From NCBI GenBank assembly GCA_037138335.1, contig JBAXIO010000020.1, positions 7,398 to 71,397 on the forward strand: 64,000 bases of DNA, read 5' to 3'. Under the pieces are notes generated by a model, which saw only the letters and a list, made by a program, of their open reading frames with translations, was not told where the DNA came from and ran no database searches. Shown here piece by piece: positions 16,139 through 26,241 of the stretch; the stretch's first letter is position 1; each line of letters starts with the position of its first letter. The DNA comes from CAIRDP01 sp037138335 (GTDB lineage Bacteria > Bacteroidota > Bacteroidia > Bacteroidales > FEN-979). The position numbers and the translations under genes were made by a program.

Positions 16139-18952
16139 TTAAACGACTACATTGATGATCTTCTTATGGACCACAATTATTTTTTTCGGGTTCCTGCCTT
16201 CAAGCCATTTCGCAGACTCTTCTGCGGCAAGCGCTGCTTTTTGAACTTCCCCGGCCTGCATTTCAACCGGAAGCTCCAGCAGGAAGCGCATTTTGCCATT
16301 GAAGGAAACCGGGTATTTAAAGGTGTTTTCGACCAGGTATTCTTCGTTGAGCAAGGGGAAATTTGCCTTTATGATACTTTCGTTATGCCCGGAGGCCTGC
16401 CAGAGTTCTTCGGCCAGGTGTGGGGCATAAGGTGAAATCAGGATTAAGAGATCTTCCAAAACAGCGCGCTTGCTGCATTTAAGCTCGCCCAGTTCATTGA
16501 CGCAAATCATAAATGTGCTCACCGCGGTATTGAATGAAAGACGCTCTATGTCTTCCTGGGTCTTTTTTATTGTTTTATGCAGAATACGAAGTTCGGCTGC
16601 TTCGGGAGCTCCATCGCTGAACCTGAAACGGTTTTCCTCGTCATGGTAGAGCCTCCAGAATTTTCTGATGAACCTGAACACACCTTCAATGCCGTTTGTA
16701 TCCCAGGGTTTTGACTGTTCAAGCGGACCGAGGAACATCTCGTACAACCGAAACGTATCGGCCCCGTAATGCCCGATGAGTTCGTCGGGATTGACAACGT
16801 TATACAGTGATTTCGACATTTTTTCCACGGCATATCCGCAGACATACTGATTATCTTCGAGGATGAATTCCGCATCAGCCAGATCGGGCCTCCATTTGCG
16901 GAAACCCTGCATATCGAGAATGTCGCTGTTGACCAGGCTCACATCCACATGCATCACGATATGCTCATACTGATCTTTCAGGTTGTGAGAAACAAAGGTA
17001 TTTGAACCTTTCAGGCGGTATACCAGGCTTGAGCGCCCCTGGATTTTTCCCTGGTTGACAAGCTTTTTAAAAGGTTCCTCACAAACAGTGAGGCCGGTAT
17101 CATAAAGGAATTTATTCCAAAACCTCGAATAGATCAGGTGGCCGGTGGCGTGTTCATCTCCACCGATATACAGGTCAACATTCTGCCAGTAGTTCACCGC
17201 TGTTTTTGAAAAATATTCTTTGGAATTGTGTGGGTCCATGTACCGGAGGTAATACCCGCTGGATCCTGCAAAACCGGGCATGGTGTTTGTTTCAAGAGGG
17301 TAGCCCTCTTTTGTTTTCCAGTTTTTTGCCCTGGCCAGGGGAGGTTCGCCTGTTTCGGTTGGGAGGTAGGCATCTATGGGCGGGAGTTCCAATGGCAGAT
17401 CTGAATCATCGAGCACATAGGGGATACCGTCTTTAAAATACACCGGGAAAGGCTCACCCCAGTATCTTTGCCGGCTGAAGATGGCGTCGCGCAACCTGAA
17501 ATTCACCATTCCTTTGCCTATTCCCATTTCATTCACCCGTTTGATGACGGCTTTGATGGCTTCTTTCACCTGCATCCCGTTGATGAAGTCTGAATTGATC
17601 ATGAGACCGTCCTTGGCATCATAAGAGCTTTCGGAGATATCGCCCCCTGCAACCACTTCGGTTATGGGCAACCGAAAGTGTTTTGCAAAATCATAGTCCC
17701 TGCTGTCGTGGGCGGGAACCGCCATGATGGCCCCGGTGCCGTAACCTGCAAGTACGTAATCAGCAACCCAGATTGGGCTTGGCTTTCCGTTAAAAGGGTT
17801 AAGGCAAAATGCTCCCGTAAACACCCCGCTGATCTTTTTTACTTCCGACATGCGTTCGCGTTCCGAACGGTTTTTAACTTCCCCAATATAGGCCCTGACG
17901 GCTTCAATATGGGAAGCAGGGGTGATCTTCTCAATATACTCATGCTCGGGCGAAAGGACCATAAATGTGGAGCCGAATATGGTATCGGGGCGGGTGGTGA
18001 AGATATTCAGTTTAAGTTCCGAATCCTGTATCGGGAAATGGATCTCGGCTCCTTCCGAACGGCCTATCCAGTATTTCTGCTGATCTTTCAGGGATTCAGA
18101 CCATTCGATGTTATCGAGTCCGTCGAGAAGCCGCTGGGCATAAGCTGTAATGCGGAGAAACCATTGCCTCATCATTTTCCGCTCTACCGGGTGGTTTCCG
18201 CGCACCGAAAACCCGTTGGCCACTTCGTCATTGGCAAGAACAGTTCCCAATTCGGGGCACCAGTTGACCATGGCTTCAGAAAGATAAGCGAGCCTGTAAT
18301 TCATGAGGATCTCCTGTTGCTGTTTTTCTGTATAGGAAGCCCAGTCTGCGGCTGTAAAAACACCTTTCCAGCCCTGGCTGAAAGCAGGGTCTCTTTTTGA
18401 CAGATCATTGTACCAGTTCGGGGTCATGGCAGCGCGAACATCTGCATTCCCTGAAGATTTAAAAATATCGGTAAGGTCGCCTACCGGCCTAGACCTGGCT
18501 GCTTCCAGGTCGTACCAATGATTGTATAAACGGATGAACGTCCACTGGGTCCATTTGTAATAATCAGGATCGCAGGTTTTCACTTCCCGGTCCCAGTCAT
18601 ATGAAAACCCTATTTTGTCCATTTGCTCGCGGTACCTGGCTACATTTTTTTCAGTGGTCACAGCGGGATGTGTGCCGGTTTGAATGGCATACTGCTCCGC
18701 AGGAAGTCCGTAAGCATCATACCCCATGGGATGAAGAACATTAAAGCCTTTCAGCCTCTTGTATCTTGAATAGATGTCGGATGCTATATAACCCAGAGGA
18801 TGCCCCACATGCAGCCCTGCCCCGGAAGGGTATGGAAACATATCAAGCACATAAAACTTAGGTTTTGCAGGTTCAATTTCGGTATGGAATGTTTTATTCT
18901 CAAGCCAGTATTTCTGCCATTTCTTCTCAATCTCCTGAAAGTTGTATTCCAT
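16139..18952 (-). CDS. leuS: Leucyl-tRNA synthetase
   Basis: LeuRS charges tRNA-Leu. The 937-residue protein has the class I HIGH-type motif (GLHVGHPLGY) near residue 45, the CP1 editing domain (TTRPDTIFGSTFMVLSPEH, and the GTGAIMAVPAHDSRDYDFA segment that binds mischarged tRNA), and the KMSKS signature (AVEKMSKSLYNVVNP) near residue 715. The insert of roughly 70 residues before MVNWCPELGTVLANDEV is a feature I associate with Bacteroidota LeuRS. ATG 18952 gives the normal N-terminus (MEYNFQEIEKKWQKYW). Divergent from the AsmA-like gene. Confidence 0.97.
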   Translation of the reverse strand: MEYNFQEIEKKWQKYWLENKTFHTEIEPAKPKFYVLDMFPYPSGAGLHVGHPLGYIASDIYSRYKRLKGFNVLHPMGYDAYGLPAEQYAIQTGTHPAVTTEKNVARYREQMDKIGFSYDWDREVKTCDPDYYKWTQWTFIRLYNHWYDLEAARSRPVGDLTDIFKSSGNADVRAAMTPNWYNDLSKRDPAFSQGWKGVFTAADWASYTEKQQQEILMNYRLAYLSEAMVNWCPELGTVLANDEVANGFSVRGNHPVERKMMRQWFLRITAYAQRLLDGLDNIEWSESLKDQQKYWIGRSEGAEIHFPIQDSELKLNIFTTRPDTIFGSTFMVLSPEHEYIEKITPASHIEAVRAYIGEVKNRSERERMSEVKKISGVFTGAFCLNPFNGKPSPIWVADYVLAGYGTGAIMAVPAHDSRDYDFAKHFRLPITEVVAGGDISESSYDAKDGLMINSDFINGMQVKEAIKAVIKRVNEMGIGKGMVNFRLRDAIFSRQRYWGEPFPVYFKDGIPYVLDDSDLPLELPPIDAYLPTETGEPPLARAKNWKTKEGYPLETNTMPGFAGSSGYYLRYMDPHNSKEYFSKTAVNYWQNVDLYIGGDEHATGHLIYSRFWNKFLYDTGLTVCEEPFKKLVNQGKIQGRSSLVYRLKGSNTFVSHNLKDQYEHIVMHVDVSLVNSDILDMQGFRKWRPDLADAEFILEDNQYVCGYAVEKMSKSLYNVVNPDELIGHYGADTFRLYEMFLGPLEQSKPWDTNGIEGVFRFIRKFWRLYHDEENRFRFSDGAPEAAELRILHKTIKKTQEDIERLSFNTAVSTFMICVNELGELKCSKRAVLEDLLILISPYAPHLAEELWQASGHNESIIKANFPLLNEEYLVENTFKYPVSFNGKMRFLLELPVEMQAGEVQKAALAAEESAKWLEGRNPKKIIVVHKKIINVVV

Positions 18953-18974
18953 GATCGTCAGTAAAGTAAACCAG

Positions 18975-18982
18975 CAAAGGTA
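18975..18982 (-). promoter_or_regulatory. -7 promoter box for leuS
   Basis: The minus strand reads TACCTTTG, a full TAnnTTTG match, 22 nt before the leuS ATG. It is the same octamer as before aspS, tRNA-Val and fusA in this window. Confidence 0.65.
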
Positions 18983-19010
18983 GGAAATAGGATATTATGC
19001 AGGAAATTTC

Positions 19011-19018
19011 TATTTTTG
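19011..19018 (+). promoter_or_regulatory. -7 promoter box for the AsmA-like gene
   Basis: TATTTTTG matches TAnnTTTG and lies 22 nt before the ATG at 19041. Together with the minus-strand box at 18975 it makes a compact divergent promoter pair within 88 bp. Confidence 0.6.
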
Positions 19019-19040
19019 GAGTTCAGGGGGAAATCAGCTA

Positions 19041-22000
19041 ATGGCCGAAGAAGAAAGCAAGCGCAGAAAAAGAAGACCTTTACGAATACTGATCCGCATT
19101 GTTTCCGGCATAATCCTCCTGCTCGCACTGATGGTGATCAGTGTTTACATAATATTCAATTTCTTCGGGAATAAAATCCTGCGTGAGATGTTGCAGCGTA
19201 AGATGTATGCAACCAGCCAGGGGCTTTATACCATAAATTTTTCAGACATCAAGGTCAATATATTTACAAGAAATGTATCGGTTCTCGATTTCAGCCTTAC
19301 TCCCGACACGGCATTGTATAATAAGCTTAAACTGGAGGGGAAAGCGAAAAAGACCCTGTACAAAATCTCATACAAGGAATTGTTTTTGCACCGTTTGAAT
19401 TTCAGGCAAATATATCTCAACAGGACAATACAGTTGCGGGAAATGCTGATCGTCAGGCCTGAAATTGTTCTCATGGGTTTTCCTGATACACTCACTTCTA
19501 AAAAAGGGAGATTTACAAATGTATATGAAGATGTTTATCCTCTTGCTTCAAAGATCTTCAAGGAAATTCATATAGATTCCATTTACGTTGAGAGGGCAAG
19601 ACTTAATTCTGACAAGGAGGGCGTCCCCGGAAAGCAATCGATCGGGCAGTATGAATTTTCGGCTGTTCTCCGCGATGTCTCTATTAACCCCTTCAGTTAC
19701 TACAACCATCAACGGGTGTTTTATTCCCGCGATATAGATTTTATAGTACATAATGTCAGGTATAGTCTAACCGACAGTCTGTATTTCCTGCAAGCCGAGG
19801 AAATAGGCTTTAACCTTATGAAGTCCAGATTGTACGGAAAGAACGTGTCACTGCGTCCGAATTTTAATTCTCGAAGATTAAGCCATGCGAGGCAAGGGAC
19901 TTTTTTCCAGATCGACCTGCCCGACTTTTACATTGAGGGGATCAACCTGTATTCTGCTCTTACTGAAAAGAAAGTTCACCTGAATAAAATAGAGCTGGAT
20001 TTAGCAAGGCTTAAAATCTTCAACAACACTTCCGAGGAGGCTGTCGCTGCCAGGCTCGATCCGGAACGCCGGCGGAAACGAAAGCCTATCAATAAGGCCG
20101 ACCTGTACACAATCATGGCAGGGAAACTGAAATCGGTGAAGATTGACACTTTTTTAATTCACGAGGCATCACTTGAATACTTCAGGGATCTGAATGAAGG
20201 GAACCCTGAACTCAGGGTGGCAAGAATGGATATCAAAGTGTCGGATTTCAAACTTGATACACTTTCATATAAACAGAAAAGCAGGATTTTCTATGCGAAA
20301 GACATTGACCTTAACCTGCATGAAATAATTTTAAGGCTCAGAGACCAGATCCATGTAATGAATGCAGGACATGTTTATATATCCACCCAAAAGAAAATTG
20401 TTGACATTGAAGACGCAATGCTTTATTCCGACAAGGAAAGGAACCTGCAAAACCAGGAGAACATAAAAAACACGATTACGGTCTTGCTCCCAGATTTGAA
20501 ATTTAACAACATCGACCTGCTGAAGGTGTTTCATAAGCAAGACCTGGTTTTCAGCAACCTTGTTGTCGAATCGCCCGATGTTCATTATACAAAATACAAG
20601 CCTGCAGTAAAGAAGGACGCCAGGTTCAGGCATCCCCAGGATTTCTTTGATCAATCAAACGAAGATGTAGTCTATAACCTGCTGAAAAAATATCTCAACT
20701 CAATCAAAGGTGATTCAATTATCGTTAACCGGGGATTCCTAGGCTTTCATCAGAATACCGGAAATGCCGACCAGAAAATCAGTTCAGGTTCCTTCAACCT
20801 GAAGATGTACGATTTTTTGATTGACTCCACCCACGGGATGAACCAGCAGGGGTATTTTTACAGCAAAGATTTCGACCTGGACCTCAGGTCTTTCAACTAT
20901 ACTTCCCCCGACAGCCTCAGGCAGGTTAACATAAGCCGCCTGCATATCGCAACACAGGATTCACTGATCGAGTCAGACAGTATTTCTTTCATCCGGACAA
21001 TGGAACCGCTGACATCAGAAACCCGCAGGAAATCGAACGTTTCTTTGAAATTCACCCTTGACAACCTGTTCCTCCAGGGATTGAACCATAAAAAGCTTTT
21101 CCTGGAAAAAGTGCTCCAGGCAAACCTCGTGATGCTCGACAATCCGCAGCTTAACCTTAAGGCAGGCGACCCGGAAGTTTTCAAACCAGGTAATGAAGAT
21201 GATAGACTTGCTGTATCCCAGGACCTGGTCAGGTTTTTAAATATAAGCAAACTGGTCATATTAAAAGGAGACCTGGCTTTTGATGGGCTTGAACGCACAA
21301 AATCAAGTTATTTTAAATTGAAAGACATTGATTTTTCAATTCAGAACCTTGGTTTGAGGTTACCCGGGAGGGGAAAAATGAACGGCTCCATGCGTTTTGA
21401 TTCCATCAGCCTGTCGGTCACACCTTTGAAGATGATAATCATGGACAGTGCATACGAAGTGCGATGTAAAAACATAAGCCTGAATTCCTATCCCCTGGAT
21501 ATAGAAGCAAATGATATAAGCATTGAACCATTGAAGCATCTGAATAAAAACTCCAGGGGAAAAACTTTGGTGAGGGCTAAAATTCCAAAGTTAAGCATCA
21601 ATGATTTTTATTTTGACAAGGCATTGTTTGAAAGGAAATGGATCATCGGAAGCATTGTTGTTACAAAACCCGATTTTGATGTTTCATTTTACAGCAGCAA
21701 AGATAAGCAGGTGGGAAAAATCCCTCTCGCACTTCCTTATGTGGAAACTACCGGATCGTTTAGTATCGACAGCATCCAGATTAAAAATGCCAGGGCAAGA
21801 CTTCATCTTCACGGGGAAGATAAAAGTGTAAAAGATTATACTGTGGATGACCTGCAGGTATCAGTTATGCATTTCCTGTTGGATTCGCTGAACCGGGAAG
21901 GGATTCCCGGAATTCCATTATTTAATGCAGCCGATATTTCCTTATCGGCAAAAGGGATGAACTTTATTCTCACGGATAGTCTTTATTCAGCAGGATTTAC

Positions 22001-22988
22001 AAAAATAAGCCTGAGTACCGGTAAGAAAAAACTGATCCTCGACTCATTGTTACTGATACCCAACTTCAGCAGGGCCGAGTTCTATAAAGTATTGGGCTAC
22101 CAAACGGATATTTTCTCTCTTTCGATCCCGAAAATAGAAGCGCTCAACCTGGATTTTGCGAAATTCATCTCACAGAAATCTATTTATATAAGGTCACTGG
22201 TGTTTTCAAGTCCGCATTCCGAAATTTACCGTGATAAAAGAGTAGCGGGCCGCAAACTTGATAAAAAATATTTATTTCAGACCCTGATCAGAAAAATTCC
22301 CTTAACCCTCACGGTAGATACGGTAAAATTCAACAATGGATATGCAAGGTATGAGGAACAGACCGGGAATGAACCAGGTCATGTTTTTTTCAGCAGGATG
22401 AACGTCGTTGTCACAAATCTTACAAACGACACTGCTGTTCTGAAAAAAAACAGGATCATGGTTATAAACGGCAATTCCCGCCTTATGGACAAAGGTCATG
22501 TACAGGGCCATTTCCGTTTTGACCTGGTCAACCCGAGAGATTCAATGTGGTGGTTTGCCACAATTGATTCGGTTGACCTGAAGGAGATCAATCCCATGTT
22601 ATCAAGACTCGTGCCTGCGAAGATCTCACATGGATTCTTAAACAGGGCAAATATATCCCTTGTATCTGCTAATGATGCTACTGCAGTGGGTAACATCGAG
22701 TTGAATTACCGTAACTTGTATATCGAGCTGAATTTGTTTGCCAAGGGATCATTTATAAAACTGAAGAATGAATTATTAACCGATGCCGCCAACGCTTTTT
22801 TGCCCGACGACAACCCTGATCAGAATGGAAAAGTAAGGAAAGGAATTATTTATTTTAAAAGGGATACTACAAAAGCCTTCTTTAATTACATATGGAAAAG
22901 CACTCTGAGCGGCCTGAAGTCTTCAGTCGGGTTTAATACTGAGGAACAAAAGGAAATAAAAAAGAAACTGACAAGAAAGGCCAGATAA
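19041..22988 (+). CDS. AsmA-like giant membrane-anchored protein
   Basis: A 1315-residue protein with a basic N-terminus (EESKRRKRRPLRILIR), one membrane segment at about residues 15-38, and a long extracytoplasmic part. That part is made of repeated beta-rich stretches with recurring phrases such as YSKDFDLDL, SLYFLQAEEIGF and RFDSISLSV, typical of AsmA/YhdP/TamB-like proteins, now viewed as bridge-like lipid carriers between the membranes. The C-terminal third contains the part most like AsmA (HVQGHFRFDLVNPRDSMWW, GNIELNYRNLYIELN). Function is inferred from architecture only. It starts the plus-strand cluster with ftsX, uppP and RNA-modification genes. Confidence 0.7.
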   Translation: MAEEESKRRKRRPLRILIRIVSGIILLLALMVISVYIIFNFFGNKILREMLQRKMYATSQGLYTINFSDIKVNIFTRNVSVLDFSLTPDTALYNKLKLEGKAKKTLYKISYKELFLHRLNFRQIYLNRTIQLREMLIVRPEIVLMGFPDTLTSKKGRFTNVYEDVYPLASKIFKEIHIDSIYVERARLNSDKEGVPGKQSIGQYEFSAVLRDVSINPFSYYNHQRVFYSRDIDFIVHNVRYSLTDSLYFLQAEEIGFNLMKSRLYGKNVSLRPNFNSRRLSHARQGTFFQIDLPDFYIEGINLYSALTEKKVHLNKIELDLARLKIFNNTSEEAVAARLDPERRRKRKPINKADLYTIMAGKLKSVKIDTFLIHEASLEYFRDLNEGNPELRVARMDIKVSDFKLDTLSYKQKSRIFYAKDIDLNLHEIILRLRDQIHVMNAGHVYISTQKKIVDIEDAMLYSDKERNLQNQENIKNTITVLLPDLKFNNIDLLKVFHKQDLVFSNLVVESPDVHYTKYKPAVKKDARFRHPQDFFDQSNEDVVYNLLKKYLNSIKGDSIIVNRGFLGFHQNTGNADQKISSGSFNLKMYDFLIDSTHGMNQQGYFYSKDFDLDLRSFNYTSPDSLRQVNISRLHIATQDSLIESDSISFIRTMEPLTSETRRKSNVSLKFTLDNLFLQGLNHKKLFLEKVLQANLVMLDNPQLNLKAGDPEVFKPGNEDDRLAVSQDLVRFLNISKLVILKGDLAFDGLERTKSSYFKLKDIDFSIQNLGLRLPGRGKMNGSMRFDSISLSVTPLKMIIMDSAYEVRCKNISLNSYPLDIEANDISIEPLKHLNKNSRGKTLVRAKIPKLSINDFYFDKALFERKWIIGSIVVTKPDFDVSFYSSKDKQVGKIPLALPYVETTGSFSIDSIQIKNARARLHLHGEDKSVKDYTVDDLQVSVMHFLLDSLNREGIPGIPLFNAADISLSAKGMNFILTDSLYSAGFTKISLSTGKKKLILDSLLLIPNFSRAEFYKVLGYQTDIFSLSIPKIEALNLDFAKFISQKSIYIRSLVFSSPHSEIYRDKRVAGRKLDKKYLFQTLIRKIPLTLTVDTVKFNNGYARYEEQTGNEPGHVFFSRMNVVVTNLTNDTAVLKKNRIMVINGNSRLMDKGHVQGHFRFDLVNPRDSMWWFATIDSVDLKEINPMLSRLVPAKISHGFLNRANISLVSANDATAVGNIELNYRNLYIELNLFAKGSFIKLKNELLTDAANAFLPDDNPDQNGKVRKGIIYFKRDTTKAFFNYIWKSTLSGLKSSVGFNTEEQKEIKKKLTRKAR

Positions 22989-23042
22989 ATTTTCTGTAAA
23001 TTCGCAAAGCTTTTAGAAAGTGCGATTTAAGCAAGATATCAT

Positions 23043-23927
23043 ATGGCTTTGCTCCCCCAGGAAGAACGGTATTTTCAGAGAAGGATAGCCACTTCCTATG
23101 TAACGACCATGATCAGCACGACCCTTGTCCTTTTTCTGCTGGGGCTCATCGGGCTTATTTTTCTTCATGCTAGCATATTATCAGATTATGTCAAGGAAAA
23201 CATAGGTTTTTCTATCATGATCAGGGAAGGGGTGAGGGAAGCCGGGATCCTTGAACTAAAAAAAAGGCTTGATCTGGAGCCCTATGTAAAGTCCTCTGAA
23301 TACATTCCGAAGGAAAGGGCTGCCGATCAGTTGCAGGAGGATCTTGGGGAAGACTTTATAGGTTTCCTGGGATACAACCCTCTGCTGCATAGCATCGACC
23401 TGAGGCTTAAAGCATCTTATACCAATGCCGACAGCATCAACCGGATAGAAAAAAAACTGCTTGCCAGGCCCGAGGTGAAAGAAGTTTTTTACCAGAAATC
23501 CCTCATCGACATGATCAATAAGAACCTGAATAAAGTCAGCCTTGTGCTGCTGGGTTTCTCGGCAATCATGTTTTTCATTGCCATCGTACTGATCAATAAT
23601 ACGATCCGGCTAGCAATATATTCCAAGCGTTTCCTTATCCGCAGCATGCAACTCGTTGGGGCCACCGAAAGCTTCATCCGCAGGCCGTTTCTTGAAAAGG
23701 CTGTTGCCAACGGAATTCTAAGTTCCCTGCTTGCAATAGGAATGCTCGTATTGACACTTTATTTCAGCATTGAACAGTTGCCGGAATTGCTTGCATTACA
23801 GGATCCGGTCAGGCTGGTTGTACTGGTTATATTCATCATCGCTCTGGGAATAGGCATCTCCTGGAGTTCCACTTATATGTCGGTCAGGAAGTACCTCCGC
23901 ATCAAAACCGACCTGCTCTATACCTGA
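23043..23927 (+). CDS. ftsX: Cell division protein FtsX
   Basis: FtsX is the permease-like partner of FtsE in the divisome and controls cell wall hydrolases. The 294-residue protein has the FtsX layout: cytoplasmic N-terminus, TM1 at about residues 22-45, an extracytoplasmic domain of about 120 residues (SIMIREGVREAGILELKKRL onward, with KERAADQLQEDLGEDF), then three TMs near residues 170-190, 220-240 and 260-280. It lies 54 nt after the AsmA-like gene. No ftsE is present nearby, as is common in Bacteroidota where ftsE is elsewhere. Confidence 0.93.
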   Translation: MALLPQEERYFQRRIATSYVTTMISTTLVLFLLGLIGLIFLHASILSDYVKENIGFSIMIREGVREAGILELKKRLDLEPYVKSSEYIPKERAADQLQEDLGEDFIGFLGYNPLLHSIDLRLKASYTNADSINRIEKKLLARPEVKEVFYQKSLIDMINKNLNKVSLVLLGFSAIMFFIAIVLINNTIRLAIYSKRFLIRSMQLVGATESFIRRPFLEKAVANGILSSLLAIGMLVLTLYFSIEQLPELLALQDPVRLVVLVIFIIALGIGISWSSTYMSVRKYLRIKTDLLYT

Positions 23928-23943
23928 TTGTCAGAAAATTTCA

Positions 23944-23951
23944 TAATTTTG
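23944..23951 (+). promoter_or_regulatory. -7 promoter box before the DUF3098 gene
   Basis: TAATTTTG matches TAnnTTTG, located 19 nt before the ATG at 23971. It suggests that the DUF3098-uppP-truB-tadA group has its own promoter besides read-through from ftsX, and it supports the ATG at 23971 over the TTG at 23962. Confidence 0.55.
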
Positions 23952-23970
23952 TGGGCCTAAATTGAATTTC

Positions 23971-24264
23971 ATGGACAAGAATAAAAAGCCAGTTGCTTCA
24001 AAAAAGCCGGCAGAAGCAGCAAAACCTGCACCTGCAGCTAAGCTTGGCGAGTTTGCTTTCGGAAAAGAAAATTACCGCCTGATGCTGATCGGCCTGTTTT
24101 TTATCGCATTAGGATTTCTGTTGATGATTGGGGGCGGATCCGATGACCCCAAGGTCTTCAATTATGATCTTTTTAGTTTCCGCCGCATTACCCTTGCGCC
24201 TATCCTTATCCTTGCCGGTTATGTGATAGAGATCTTTGCTATCATGAAAAAACCCAAAGATTAA
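23971..24264 (+). CDS. DUF3098 domain-containing small membrane protein
   Basis: A 97-residue protein of the Bacteroidota family DUF3098. An Ala/Lys/Pro-rich N-terminus (about 25 residues) is followed by FAFGKENYRLMLIGLFFIALGF, a GGGSDDP loop and a second hydrophobic segment (LAPILILAGYVIEIFAIM), so two membrane helices with a short loop. Its function is unknown, but family members usually sit between ftsX and uppP, as here. The stop codon TAATG overlaps the uppP start by one base, which implies translational coupling. Confidence 0.88.
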   Translation: MDKNKKPVASKKPAEAAKPAPAAKLGEFAFGKENYRLMLIGLFFIALGFLLMIGGGSDDPKVFNYDLFSFRRITLAPILILAGYVIEIFAIMKKPKD

Positions 24265-25067
24265 TGACGGTTTTACAGGCCATTATCATGGCAATAGTGG
24301 AAGGGCTTACCGAGTTTCTTCCCATTTCCAGTACAGGCCATATGGCGCTTACAAGTGCAATCCTGAACATCACTGATAAAGAATTTTCCAATCTTTTCAT
24401 CGAAACCGTACAGTTCGGGGCGATCATTTCGGTTCTGGTGCTTTATTGGCGCAAATTTTTAAATTTCAAGAGTTTCGATTTTTACCTTAAACTGTTAGTA
24501 GCTTTCATCCCGGCGGCGATCGTTGGTGTTTTACTGAAGAAAAGAATCGAAGAGCTGATCCAAAGCCCGTTATTTATTACGATTATCATGTTCCTTGGCG
24601 GGTTTATCCTTCTTTTTATCGACAAATGGTTTAAAAATCCGACCATAGAAAAAGAAGAAGATATTACCTATAAAAATTCGCTGATCATTGGCATTTTCCA
24701 GCTTCTCGCAGTAGTGTTCCCGGGGTTCAGCCGTTCTGCTGCGACCATCATGGGCGGCATGCAGCAGAAACTTAACAGGACCATGGCCGCTGAGTTCTCT
24801 TTTTTCCTGGCTGTTCCCACCTTGGCCGGAGCTTTTGCAAAAGGGTTATGGGACGCATACAGGCACAACCCGGAATTGTTGAACCATCATAATATAAATT
24901 TGATAATCCTTGGAAATATCGTAGCGTTCATTGTTGCTGTAATTGCTATTAAAGGGTTTATTTCCTTCCTCATCAAACATGGATTCGTACTCTTTGGGTG
25001 GTATCGTATAATCGTAGGATTTCTTCTTCTTGTTTTCCTCCTTACCGGTCATAGTTTAAGCCTGTAG
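24264..25067 (+). CDS. uppP: Undecaprenyl-diphosphate phosphatase UppP (BacA)
   Basis: UppP removes a phosphate from undecaprenyl pyrophosphate so the lipid carrier can be reused for peptidoglycan and O-antigen synthesis; its overproduction gives bacitracin resistance. The 267-residue membrane protein shows the family motifs EGLTEFLPISSTGHM near the N-terminus and FPGFSRSAATIMGGM in the centre, plus about seven or eight hydrophobic helices. Length is as expected. It is coupled to DUF3098 upstream and followed two bases later by truB. Confidence 0.96.
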   Translation: MTVLQAIIMAIVEGLTEFLPISSTGHMALTSAILNITDKEFSNLFIETVQFGAIISVLVLYWRKFLNFKSFDFYLKLLVAFIPAAIVGVLLKKRIEELIQSPLFITIIMFLGGFILLFIDKWFKNPTIEKEEDITYKNSLIIGIFQLLAVVFPGFSRSAATIMGGMQQKLNRTMAAEFSFFLAVPTLAGAFAKGLWDAYRHNPELLNHHNINLIILGNIVAFIVAVIAIKGFISFLIKHGFVLFGWYRIIVGFLLLVFLLTGHSLSL

Positions 25068-25069
25068 TT

Positions 25070-25777
25070 ATGGGCCTTCAGTTTGAACAGGGAGAGGTTC
25101 TCCTGATCAATAAGCCCTACAGATGGACTTCATTTGATGTTGTGGCAAAACTCCGTTCCCTTATCCGTTCACATCAGCAGATAAAGAAGATTAAAATCGG
25201 GCATGCAGGCACTTTGGATCCCCTGGCTACAGGCCTTCTTATCATATGTACAGGGAAGTTCACGAAACGGATTGATGAGTTCCAGGGTCTTGAAAAAGAA
25301 TATACAGGTGTATTCCGAATTGGGGCGACCACTCCTTCTTTCGATCTGGAGAAGGAGATCGACAAGGAGCTGCCCTTTGAACATATAACGGTTGAGCAGA
25401 TCATGGAGGCCGTCGCAAAACTGAGCGGAACATACGAGCAGGCGCCCCCTGTTTTCTCCGCCAGGAAAATTGCAGGGCGAAGGGCTTATAATTATGCCCG
25501 TAACGACCAGGAAGTTGAAATCACGCCCAGGCTTGTCAATGTAAGTGGTTTTGAGATTACCCGGGTAAATTTGCCTTATCTTTGCTTCAGGATTAGCTGC
25601 AGCAAAGGAACATACATACGTTCCATTGCCAGGGACCTGGGCGTTCTGCTAGGCTGCGGCGCGCATCTTACGGAGCTTTGCCGTACACGCATAGGGACTT
25701 ATTTTCTCAGGGATGCATGGGAAATGGAAAACATAAGCCAATCCTTGTTTGCAAACGATGAATTGACAGGTTCATGA
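25070..25777 (+). CDS. truB: tRNA pseudouridine(55) synthase TruB
   Basis: TruB makes pseudouridine 55 in the T-loop of tRNAs. The 235-residue protein has motif I (GEVLLINKPYRWTSFDVV), the catalytic aspartate in GHAGTLDPLATGLL, the GTYEQAPPVFSARKIAGRRAYNYAR segment, and CSKGTYIRSIARDLG near the C-terminus. It lacks the long C-terminal PUA extension of E. coli TruB, which is normal for this phylum. Its last codons overlap the tadA start (ATGA). Confidence 0.96.
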   Translation: MGLQFEQGEVLLINKPYRWTSFDVVAKLRSLIRSHQQIKKIKIGHAGTLDPLATGLLIICTGKFTKRIDEFQGLEKEYTGVFRIGATTPSFDLEKEIDKELPFEHITVEQIMEAVAKLSGTYEQAPPVFSARKIAGRRAYNYARNDQEVEITPRLVNVSGFEITRVNLPYLCFRISCSKGTYIRSIARDLGVLLGCGAHLTELCRTRIGTYFLRDAWEMENISQSLFANDELTGS

Positions 25778-26235
25778 AAATGGTATCCTATCCTTTGTTT
25801 TCCGATGAGTACTTCATGAATGAAGCGCTAAAAGAAGCCCAGAAAGCGTTTGAAAAAGACGAAGTTCCAGTTGGGGCTGTAATCGTATGCGATAAACGGA
25901 TAATCGCCCGCGCACACAATCTGACCGAAACCCTGAATGATGTCACGGCCCATGCCGAGATGCAGGCATTCACCTCGGCTGCTGATTTCCTCGGAGGCAA
26001 GTACCTGAATGAATGCAATTTGTATGTAACCCTGGAACCTTGTGTCATGTGTGCAGGGGCTTCTTTCTGGACCCGGATCGGCAAGGTAACCTATGGGGCG
26101 AGGGATGAGAAAAGGGGATTCACCCTGACAGGGCAGCCGCTTTTGCACCCAAAGACGACAATTGCAGGAGGGATATTAGAACCGGAGTGCAAACGATTAC
26201 TTAAATCTTTTTTTACCAGGAAGAGGAATAAATAA
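25774..26235 (+). CDS. tadA: tRNA adenosine(34) deaminase-like nucleoside deaminase
   Basis: A zinc-dependent deaminase of 153 residues. The zinc and proton-transfer residues are in HAEMQAFTSAA and EPCVMCAGA (HAE...PCxxC), and the C-terminal GARDEKRGF segment fits TadA, which converts A34 of tRNA-Arg to inosine. Guanine deaminases share the fold, but the order and spacing here match TadA. The start overlaps truB by 4 nt, so the two RNA-modification genes are co-translated. Confidence 0.9.
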   Translation: MKMVSYPLFSDEYFMNEALKEAQKAFEKDEVPVGAVIVCDKRIIARAHNLTETLNDVTAHAEMQAFTSAADFLGGKYLNECNLYVTLEPCVMCAGASFWTRIGKVTYGARDEKRGFTLTGQPLLHPKTTIAGGILEPECKRLLKSFFTRKRNK

Positions 26236-26241
26236 AAGGTA

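Noticed and set aside
17678..18400. A 240-codon plus-strand frame inside leuS
   Set aside because: It lies wholly opposite the conserved leuS coding sequence and has no recognisable domain; leuS is certain.
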